64,000 bases of DNA from Apostichopus japonicus (lineage: Eukaryota > Echinodermata > Holothuroidea > Aspidochirotida > Stichopodidae): positions 17,603,917 to 17,667,916 of the forward strand of contig NC_092571.1 in assembly GCF_037975245.1 (NCBI RefSeq), written 5' to 3'. This document shows, piece after piece, positions 56,201 to 64,000 of this stretch. The first letter of the stretch is position 1, and the number at the start of each line of letters is the position of its first letter. Under the pieces are notes generated by a model. That model saw only the letters and a program-made list of their open reading frames with translations, was not told the DNA's origin and made no database searches. A program made the position numbers and the translations under genes.

Positions 56201-58138
56201 TATATTAGCTACCCACAGAATTCATAAATGTCTCATAACATTTTGTGATCAAACAATGATTCACATATATATATATGATTCATATTCTTATAAAACAATT
56301 CAACTACAACTGCCTAGTATCATGGGTGCATCTTGTCAAAATATGTGTCAACAAGGCCTAACATGATGATATTTGAGTGCATACATATGAAAGCCTATAG
56401 CACAAACTTTGTTATCTCTACACAGGGGACAGTAACATTGCATTAGTTGCATTTAAACAACACACTTTGTGTTCATTGATCACTATAGATGCAAGAATGT
56501 TTGCAGACAATGGTAAAGGAATATTAGATAATCAAATCTCAGGAAATTTGGTTATGCATCATTGACTAATTTCAGCATAAATATCTCTGTAATAGGAGTG
56601 TTGTTACTCCGTACTTTCCGGTTGATTGTTATGATTTAATTGTTTTCAAACAAATTCAATCATCTGTACAAAGGATTGGAAGAAATTTTGGTTCTTTTCA
56701 GAAGTTGTGGCTTTTTAAAAGAAAGAAAGATATACAGTACAAAAAAGTGTTTGCTATGCTTTGCATGGGCCTAGTTGTGAGCTTGCGGTTTGTTCCCCGC
56801 CCCCCCACCCAAAAAAAGTGTCCGTCCGCAGGACGCAAGCAATATGAAGGTTGTGCATCCTTGGATAAAAGATTGCGTTTGTAACAATGCTGTATGAAAA
56901 ATCTACCCAGTATATTACAAAGTTATTTATTGCTTTCATAATTAGGTGGGTGGGTTCCACCAATAAGTAGTAATGCTGAATTTTGAAATGACATAATACG
57001 TGTAAATCTTGCCACCTTCACTTATAAGGCTTGGAATGGACTCCTACCTAATGCATTTCATAATTATTTAATCAGTAATTCGGATATACATCACCACAAC
57101 ACAAGACACGCAAATCATGCACATTATCATTACACGAATACCTCAACAGGAATGTTAAGCCTCAGAAATCGCTCAATAAAAACCTGGAATTCTATTACTG
57201 ACATTATTAAAAATAAATTATCGTGTAGAACATTTAGAAAATGTTATATTAAAGAAATAATTGCATCATATTAATTAAAATATCATATAATTGATTTATT
57301 GTCAAAACGTTTAATTTGATCTTTAATTTTTTCTTCTCTTTTCTTTCTTCAGGGAGTCTTCTACATTGTTAAGCTATTGTATGCTTTATAGAAGACTTCC
57401 TTTCACCTTGTATATTTGCACGTGAAAAAACAAAATAATCAAATCAAATCAAATTTTGGGGGAAATTGAGGGTCCTATTATGACACAATCTACTTCAAAA
57501 GAGTGAGTCCGGAATTCACTTGGATGATCTTAAATGTGTTTACACACTATCATGTGTTTTAATTTAAACAGAACAAGTAAAAAAGAAAGTTCTAGAAGAA
57601 TAATATAGAGAATATTTCCTTCATTGGACACAAGCAAATAACAGTCTAGCCATTATAAATACGCTAAAATAAACAAAAGTTACTTTCATTGTGATGACTT
57701 TACATAGCTTTGCAAATTTACACTGTTGGTTAGCTTCACTAAGTGATGGTAATATGTAATTTCCGAAGAACGTCATAATAAAGTCTTAACTCTACTTGCA
57801 ACTGCAAGTCTTTCCATGTTTCACCAAAACTGAACGCATTCACCCAGTTGTCTGGTTTCCTTTCTGTTCATCAAACACTACACATTTTCATGCTCACAAA
57901 TGAAACCAACATAGCCTATGTCCTCTGATACAGTTACTGTGGGCCTAGTTTGACAATGCTTTGTGTATAACCTAGGCTAGGCCTTACTTTTTACCTTAGG
58001 ACATGTGATTGTCAGAGCCGTATATATACGCTCGATTTACGATGCATGTTTGTAGAGGTTAACTTAACGCATATAACGCTAACATCACATCTTATCCAAT
58101 TAGACAAAGATATTACCCAAAATAGGTTTGCTGTCCAT
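53188..58138 (-). CDS. TAF10: TAF10, TFIID/SAGA histone-fold subunit (5 exons, 155 aa)
   Basis: Coding exons on the minus strand: 58138-58117, 55746-55571, 54346-54282, 53899-53788 and 53280-53188, joined by GT-AG introns in matching phases (1, 0, 2, 0) with TAG at 53190-53188. They total 468 nt, 155 aa. The variable Ser/Asn-rich N-terminus (about residues 1-45) leads into LEDMLNHMGDYAPT and IPEAVTGYYLNRAGFETADP, then SLAAQKFISDIANDALQHC, RYTLTMDDLSAAL and the end VKKPVYFT. This is the TAF10 histone fold and its conserved tail. TAF10 is a nuclear subunit shared by TFIID and SAGA that acts in RNA polymerase II initiation and histone acetylation. The N-terminus is shorter than in the 218-residue human protein, as usual for invertebrates. 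Two LINE ends and a minisatellite sit in its introns, and inverted transposons lie on both sides. Confidence 0.95.
53628..53782. repeat. TAF10: Minisatellite in TAF10 intron 4
   Basis: A 38-bp unit made of two similar halves, CCCATAGCTAATCCCTCA and CCCTGTAACTAATCCCTCA, repeats about four times. It runs almost up to the exon 4 donor. Confidence 0.85.
53788..53899 (-). CDS. TAF10: TAF10 exon 4
   Basis: 112 nt between CCCCATCTAG and GTATGATCAA. It encodes VRVVSLAAQKFISDIANDAL followed by QHCRMKG, the core helix of the fold, then a basic linker ending ARRPGK. A minisatellite begins only about five bases beyond its donor. Confidence 0.95.
54282..54346 (-). CDS. TAF10: TAF10 exon 3
   Basis: 65 nt between CTCTGTGAAG and GTAAGTACCA. 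It encodes IPEAVTGYYLNRAGFETADP plus Arg, almost invariant in animal TAF10. Confidence 0.95.
54712..55310 (-). mobile_element. LINE 3' end (non-LTR retrotransposon) in TAF10 intron 2
   Basis: Minus-strand frame 55306-55040 has YGNRRFDYSSATLWNSLSEE and FKKLVKTFLFRSAF, the typical end of CR1/Jockey-type reverse-transcriptase proteins. It is followed by a 3' region containing AGCGCC and AAGGCGCTTTACAG inverted words. 5'-truncated, in the same orientation as TAF10. Confidence 0.85.
55571..55746 (-). CDS. TAF10: TAF10 exon 2
   Basis: Acceptor TTTTTTTCAACAG at its upstream edge, donor GTAAGTAAAG after GACTATGCGCCCACG. It encodes ENGGGPQSSPNMALAS, a Ser/Asn run, and the start of the histone fold, SLEDMLNHMGDYAPT. 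Ends in phase 0. Confidence 0.93.
55751..57010. other. TAF10 intron 1, first part
   Basis: AT-rich; no feature beyond a short TA repeat near 56263. Confidence 0.5.
57011..57460 (+). mobile_element. Second LINE 3' end in TAF10 intron 1
   Basis: Plus-strand frame reads LLPNAFHNYLISNSDIHHHN, TRHANHAHYHY, SIKTWNSITDIIKN and FRKCYIKEIIASY with a stop near 57274, like the end of L2/CR1-type ORF2. The tail ends in AATCAAATCAAATCAAATTTT, a short tandem 3' repeat. Antisense to TAF10. Confidence 0.8.
58117..58138 (-). CDS. TAF10: TAF10 exon 1 (MDSKPIL)
   Basis: 22 nt: ATG, six codons and one base before the donor GTAATATC. The leftover G joins AA of exon 2 to give Glu, restoring the frame exactly. 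The exon is tiny, so this is the least certain TAF10 exon, but the phase fit and its position at the upstream end support it. A transposon terminus lies at 58201. Confidence 0.7.
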
Positions 58139-58747
58139 GCTCCGTGATGATATTGTTGTTTTCACCTGTGCCTAGGCTGCATATAGATTATTGGTTAGGC
58201 CATGGAGCTATAAACAGAAGGAGAAAACCCACTTTGAAGTATCATTGTAACCGACAAAATTTGATCGCCATAAGTAAACATGCCTCAGGGCACAAACACG
58301 AGTAAAGCCATCATCAGCTATTACGTAATCCTGGTACAAAGGTCATTTCGTATATAGCGTCCCTCGCAACATAACAACAGACACTCCGATCCTAACGTAT
58401 ATGTAATTGAAATAGTATACACAGTACTCATGTATGTTACGTTACGCGTACTTGTGAAAATTTCGATCAAAATATATCTTTTATTTCTCACCGAATCATT
58501 CGAAGATTCGTACTTAATAATTAATTGTTTATCTCAGCATATGTTTCATCGCAATATATGAACAAGTAATGGCGAAATAGGTACTTCCAGTCAAGTATTT
58601 TCCGATAAAACCTTTCTTCGTTCGTTAGGCAAATAACGTTAGCGCTGTTTGTTATTGCATTGGGAACCTAGTGTTATAAATTAACAAAATTAATATAACA
58701 CGAAACATGGCTGCCAGAAAACTTTGCATCCGCCGAGGACATTAGAA

Positions 58748-59155
58748 ATGTTCATGCTACAGGATATAGTTGAATTTATGGTGAAGCTGATGATTGAAGA
58801 GTTTGAGAGGCTGGATGTTCCAGACGACATAAATTTGGAAGATACATTAATTGTTGAAAAACATGAGGAACAATTTCTAAGATAATTAGCAGGTTATGTG
58901 CCATTTGCCATTAAAAAAACGTTACATGAAAGTTAAGCTTTATAGCAGTATGCTTTAATATTTTTACAGTGCTTAAACTGTATGTCTGTTGCAGGTGAAG
59001 GTCACAGTTTTTTGGATTACACTAAAGCCTGGGTGGAAAAACAAAATAGAGGTGGATTACTCTTAGTTAATGATAATATTTTCATGTTTTTCAAGACTGG
59101 AATTTCAGACAAAGCAAATTTTAAACATGAAGACCTTGCTTATTTTGAGAAATAA
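58748..59155 (+). pseudogene. Transposase C-terminal remnant (copy 2)
   Basis: From 58748 a frame reads FMVKLMIEEFERLDVPDD, then EEQFLR and a TAA at 58883-58885, directly followed in the same frame by LAGYVPFAIKKTL. After an intron-like gap ending TGTCTGTTGCAG, a second block (58994-59155) reads GHSFLDYTKAWVEKQNRGGL and FMFFKTGI before a stop. AGYVPF and NRGGL are words I associate with the C-terminal part of some animal DNA transposases. The catalytic core is not visible. Confidence 0.6.
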
Positions 59156-61977
59156 AAATGTGAAAGACCATCTTCTGCAAAAACTTCTGCAACACAAGCC
59201 AGTTCAAGTCGGTGGGCAGATCTTGTTAAAGAATTGTTAAACGAGGACTTAAGTGGGCAGTTGCTTCAAATTTCATACGTTTGTTGTTTATTGGGTAAAA
59301 TTAAGAGTAAATGCTTTTGTTAGAATGTACATGGAGATAAGTTAAAAATAAAAGGAAGACTTCTTGTAGCAAGAAAGGAGAAAAACCATTCAGAAAAGAA
59401 TTGGCAAGTGAAAGCAAGGAGTGAAACTGAGAGTAACATGATTGGTATCTATATATGTTGATTTTATGATAATTATGTTGTATACTTACATAGTTTGTTT
59501 GTTCTTTCCATGACAAACCTCATCTTTCAAGCTTATAACAAGTTTACTTTAGTTCAGAGAAATATAGTGGAACTAGAATATTGTCAGTTTTGTACAAATT
59601 AAAAGTTTAAACTTTGTTGTGATTTGTTTCCTTGTAAATTTTATTGATGAAGGTCAAAGGTGACACATGCTTTCTCTTCAACACCACCTACTGTAGGTCT
59701 GGTAGGTAGGACACCATCCGCTCTAAATTGGACTGGCAGCATCGCCACAGTGACAACCACAAAACTCACCTTCGCAATATTAACACCCTCTTGAAAGAAG
59801 CACCATAGCTCAGCATGGACGATTTCATCCCTTTCTTTCTCTGTTGGCAAAGCTTACTAGCTTAGTCTTCTCTACACCCCCAATATCCTCACCAGCATTT
59901 AGAATCCTTCCCACAATTTTCGCAGATGCCCAACTCCCTATCTCTCAAAAGTAAAACCCTCATACTACCTTTGGCATTTGGAGCTCCATAAACTCACCAT
60001 CAATACCATCACACTGGCTCCTTCTCTTGACCCACCTTCACTCCTTAAGACACCCACTAACCCCTCCCACCCCACTACCTTCCTAGGCTTTGTGCCAGCA
60101 AAATTAAAATGTATTTAGCTACATGAGTTTACTTATATGGACATAATTCGAGCACAAAATGTGATTTTAATCCCCAATGGGCACAATGTAACAGCCAGGA
60201 TGGCACCTCCTTTTAGTCGCTTGACCACTGCTCTCTGGTTGACAACTTGACTATTCAATGTTATGCATATGATTATAAGGGCACCTTTCCCTACACTACC
60301 TTTGCTATTTCTATCATCATATTGCTAAGCAGTGTAAACTATAGGGCTGTGAAATAATGAGAGCTGGCAAAAAACAGAACAGCAAGTTGGAGTTCCTTTA
60401 CTGTATATATTGTACTAAACAAAAGGAAAATAAAACTACTTCACAATATAACATGAAAACTATACAAGATCAAATCACCACATTGTTATTTAAATATACT
60501 GTACTAGTTCCACCAAAAAATAATCTAGAGCACATGGACAAATGACAATGTTCTTCTAGCAGAAATCCCCACTTTAAGTACTAGAACAACAAAGGTACAA
60601 ATAAAAAATTAAAATACTGTGAAATAAATCCAGAACAATAAAATCAGTTCGAGTTCTCTCATTATTACAATTTACCAGTTCCACGAAAAAATAAAATAAA
60701 TTCTGTTACTTCATATGGAAATGTACTGAAAAATTGTTCCATACATAAAGTGAAAAAGTTGGTTTAACTGCGATCTGCTTCCTCCTCTCTTGGCCTTTTG
60801 CGGCAGTAACTACGTAATGAACTGATTGCCTTGGAACTTGCAACCATCAAGGACAAAACATTGTGCCCAATATCCAAGCATGGTAGCCCTGTTTAGTTTT
60901 TGGTGCCTTGTCACTTGGGATGGTCTTTGAGCTGCCACATAATCAGCACAATGTTCTTAAGCATTCCCGATGGGCACTAGTCATACCTTGAGAAAAAGAA
61001 ATGGCCAAAGTGTAAGCAAGTTAACATTATGTTTTAATTTACATGCAGGCCTACTTTTACTTCCCACATAAAATCAATGTTTTTTTTTCCAAATGGGTCA
61101 ATAAACTTATTGAATAAAACAGAAGGAAATCTTTCTTTTGAGCATCAATGGTACTTGATACTTATACTATTTCTTTTCTTTATTTCTTTTCTTTTTTCGT
61201 TTATCGACCTGTGTAAGCCGAATTTCCTATTGTGGACAATACCTTCTAATTCAATTCAATAAATGCAGTGATGTAACAATGTGGCCCAGTGCAGTCAGTT
61301 CTTTGTAGTACCGTAAGAGACATAAATACAGTATTTTATTGCACAATTGCAGTTCAATCCAATGCATCTGGTTTGCAATGGAATCTACCTAAACTCCTAC
61401 TTTATGAACATTTTCAAGAAGCCAATATAGTCAGGACAGGGGCCTGCACATAACTATTTAGAAAATTATCCATATTTTCAAGGGCCATGGGCTTAGAGCC
61501 TGCATGGATTTGTATTTTTTATTTACTGGTGGGTAGGTCACATTGCCACAGCAGCAACTACACCAGCCTACACATGGTCTATGTTATGTAACTTAATCCA
61601 CTAGGCCCAATCTAGCCCAGGGCATGAGCCACAAAAATATTAGGCCAATCGAATAAATATAAATCAAGCAATCGAACAGAGATTCTTCTTTTGTTGGCTA
61701 CTGACCCAGGGTTACTGACAATGTTAAGGCTTAATGTAGCCCTTGAATCTCAGTTAAGTGTTCACAACATGTCTTACAATAAGTATTTTCATTCACACTT
61801 GAGATTGGACAAGCAAGGGACTAGTAATATTATTATTTATATTATAGGCCAAGGCTCTCGACCCTAACAGTAACACTTATTATAATTAGGCCTAGCCTAT
61901 GGCCAGTGGACTACAATTTTAACCCTCATGAAATGGGCTAATGTTCATATATTTTGAGCATCATTATTAAAATCACT

Positions 61978-62301
61978 TTAAAAACAATTACTCTTTGACT
62001 GCATCCGTGTCATTGTGCAAGTTATCACAGACGCCATTTTGTGCAACCTGTAATTTCGGCAGTCAGAGTGAAAATACATAGCAAATTCTAAGTCGAATAG
62101 CATTTTCGTACATACCCGTACACTATCCTGTCGTTGTACACTGTGAACAATAGGTCGTCCTAAGCACATAACACGATGGAATTCTATCCGGAAATGTCCG
62201 GAAAGCGAGAAAATCCGCGAAAAACAGGGCAGTTTTTCGGTCGAAGTCAGTAAAATCTGAATCTTGAAAAACAAGGCTAACTCAGTGCATGTTTCGTACA
62301 A
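61978..62301 (-). other. 107-codon open frame inside the transposon
   Basis: Present identically in copy 1 at 47980-48303 (+). No domain recognised. It runs opposite to the transposase remnants; its conservation only reflects the identity of the two copies. Confidence 0.3.
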
Positions 62302-62666
62302 CGATATCGGGTTTCTTTTAGACCAAAGATATAGCTTTTAGCGTTGGACTTAATCAGATTTTAATCTCGAAGCTGTCACCATGGCGCTAGAAAACAGAAT
62401 TAAACATGCACTTGACGCACTTTGAACTTTAGTACATGCATATTCATAAGCTTATTTTTACACAACCAGTCGTTTTCTCCATTTGCGGCGGTTACAATGA
62501 TGCAAGATCAAAGGAGCTCGCGCGGTCGCTTCGCACTGCCCGATGTAACATGATCGCTACTGATATTAGTCGCGAAACTCAGCGGGGTGGTTAAGGCGAT
62601 GATTGATTGTTTTACGGACATTAGAGAGTGGGTTTTCTCCTTCTGTTTATAGCTCCATGGTTAGGC

Positions 62667-63163
62667 CAACCTGTAAATTGTAAATTCATCAAGAAATGTA
62701 TGTGTTTTAGAGAAATCTAGCGGAATAATTCCAAACATTCTGACTGATTCTAGCATATTTAAACGTTTGAAAATAGTAACGTTTAGCATATCGGATGTTT
62801 ACGTAATTTCGTCTAACTCCTAAGTGTTTCAGTTTCAGGGTAATGGCACATACAAGCCAACCCAATCGTTGGATAGATGTGTCTCGGCCCGAAATAGTTG
62901 GATAGAGACAAGTAATCAGACTGTAAATGATCCACACAATTTTTAAAACACTTAAAATTCTGAAAAGAATCTAAATTCACTTAATATTCTTAACCGTCAA
63001 GAGTTGCCTCTTAGTTTTGAAGCAGAGCCGACGGACCTGCTAGCCCGTACCAGTGTTTCGTTGTGAGCGCGATGTACTTATACGTTATCATCAAACACCT
63101 AAGGTGTAACATGTCGAGTTGCATCGGATCATGTGATAAATCATAACGCCCTTGGTATTACAT
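62667..63163. other. No gene recognised
   Basis: Short stretch between the transposon and the predicted promoter; no motif identified. Confidence 0.45.
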
Positions 63164-63173
63164 TATATAAAAG
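63164..63173 (+). promoter_or_regulatory. TATA box
   Basis: TATATAAAAG, 158 bases upstream of the start codon at 63331. The expected start of transcription is near 63195. It is the best TATA box I saw upstream of a plausible first exon. Confidence 0.5.
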
Positions 63174-63330
63174 TTTTGTTAGGCTCTATGTCATTTGAAG
63201 TGATGCGTTGTTAATAATATTACCTACTCTTTCAAACTTCTTTCACGACTATTTGCATGAACACAAGCGGCCATACTTCACAGTCATCCAGACAGGGTTA
63301 TCCAAGACTACTGTACGTAAAATCTTCATC

Positions 63331-63434
63331 ATGTTCTTCAAAGGCGCATTCGTTATTCTTCCAGTGGTATTAGCAGTCTTGGTTGCAAGAGAATGTTTCT
63401 CTTACCCATTACATGCTCAGTGCACAATTGAATG
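63331..63434 (+). CDS. Probable first exon with signal peptide, unknown gene
   Basis: The ATG at 63331 opens MFFKGAFVILPVVLAVLVAR, then ECFSYPLHAQCTIE and two bases before the donor GTAAGGTTTG (phase 2). The hydrophobic stretch followed by a polar Cys-containing start is typical of a secreted or membrane protein. Family not recognised; the next exon must lie beyond the window or was missed. Upstream in-frame codons exist, but no other Met gives a better signal. Confidence 0.5.
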
Positions 63435-64000
63435 GTAAGGTTTGTCAGTCCTAACTTAAGCTAGCCAAGTTTAACGTAGACATAGTTTATTACGTCCTGT
63501 TTGCATCAAACAAAAGTCTTTAAATATGGGTTTCTTTACTATTCTGCTTATTGTGCAAGTAATCTGCCCTTCAAAGTTCAAGTTCTTAATCTTATGTACT
63601 CACACAGCTTAGGCTGGTATGGTTAGTCCCTGCAGCCCTTTACTTAAAGGCATTGAAGACTCGCCCCAAACCGCGTGTGGTCATCTGAACAAGTTAACTT
63701 TCCGTTGTTTGCAAGTGACGTTTTGTTCGTGTCGCTACAAAATGCAGACAGTACAGTAATGAAACGTGATACCTTGTTATCTTTAGCTGGACCTGAGATG
63801 TCCATCACTGTATTGTTTGTACACTGTGCTGTATGTATTGACCGCAGCTGTATGTACTGACTATACACTAGTGTCTAATTACCGATGGTAGCAAGCTGTG
63901 TGTGTGTATTTTTGCGATCGATGGTGGTGTTTAACACTTCTGTTACACCTCATTCGAAACTAGGTCAGATTACCTGCATTTGCACGAGTCTTCACACCCT
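63435..64000. other. Probable intron, nothing specific
   Basis: No exon or repeat recognised up to the window end. Confidence 0.4.

Larger units (their letters stand above)
58201..62659 (+). mobile_element. DNA transposon copy 2, 4459 bp, 33-bp TIRs
   Basis: Inverted copy of 47622-52080. Flanked by GTTAGGC at 58194-58200 and 62660-62666 (GTTAGGCC if 8 bp), different from copy 1. The different flanks mean it inserted independently and is not simply part of an inverted segmental duplication. Its left end lies 62 bases upstream of the TAF10 ATG. No full transposase; only remnants are present. Confidence 0.93.

Noticed and set aside
47622-62659. A single large inverted segmental duplication
   Set aside because: Each arm ends exactly at its own terminal inverted repeats and has a different flanking duplication, so two insertions explain it better.

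Overview
This is nuclear DNA of an animal, most likely a marine invertebrate. The evidence is spliced genes with GT-AG introns, a clear TAF10 orthologue, an extracellular gene made of repeated C-type lectin domains, a tRNA-derived SINE, LINE 3' ends, and many non-autonomous DNA transposons. I suspect a deuterostome such as an echinoderm, but nothing here proves the phylum. There are no bacterial operons, CRISPR arrays or phage genes.

Region by region. (1) 1-7000 holds a probable first coding exon on the minus strand (6570-6624); its downstream exons were not identified. (2) 7000-11000 is repeat-rich, with two complete hAT-like elements and a 43-bp tandem array. (3) 11374-41327 (+) is one predicted gene of 12 coding exons. 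It encodes a signal peptide, five C-type lectin-like domains (CTLDs A to E, each split over two exons), a Thr-rich stalk and a Cys-rich PAN/apple-like C-terminal module. Every splice junction is phase 1, so the exons read as one frame of 984 codons before the stop. CTLDs A and B are a recent tandem duplication. The introns contain nested transposons, satellites and low-complexity tracts. (4) 41330-47600 has no recognised gene but holds fold-back repeats, another hAT-like element and a strong compound hairpin. (5) 47622-52080 and 58201-62659 are two copies of a 4459-bp DNA transposon with 33-bp terminal inverted repeats. They lie in opposite orientation and each has its own target-site duplication. 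Between them, on the minus strand, is the whole coding sequence of TAF10 (58138-53188, 5 exons, 155 aa). One copy sits about 62 bp upstream of the TAF10 start codon. (6) 62700-64000 holds a TATA box and a plausible signal-peptide exon of an unknown gene (+).

The main themes are a tandem-domain lectin growing by symmetric phase-1 exon pairs, and a large related set of hAT-like elements. The elements have matched termini of the type CANNGGCG and usually a perfect 8-bp target duplication. Several inserted into each other and into only one of the two lectin paralogues, so the paralogue gives the empty sites. Positions of splice sites and repeats were read by eye; exon calls have no transcript support.
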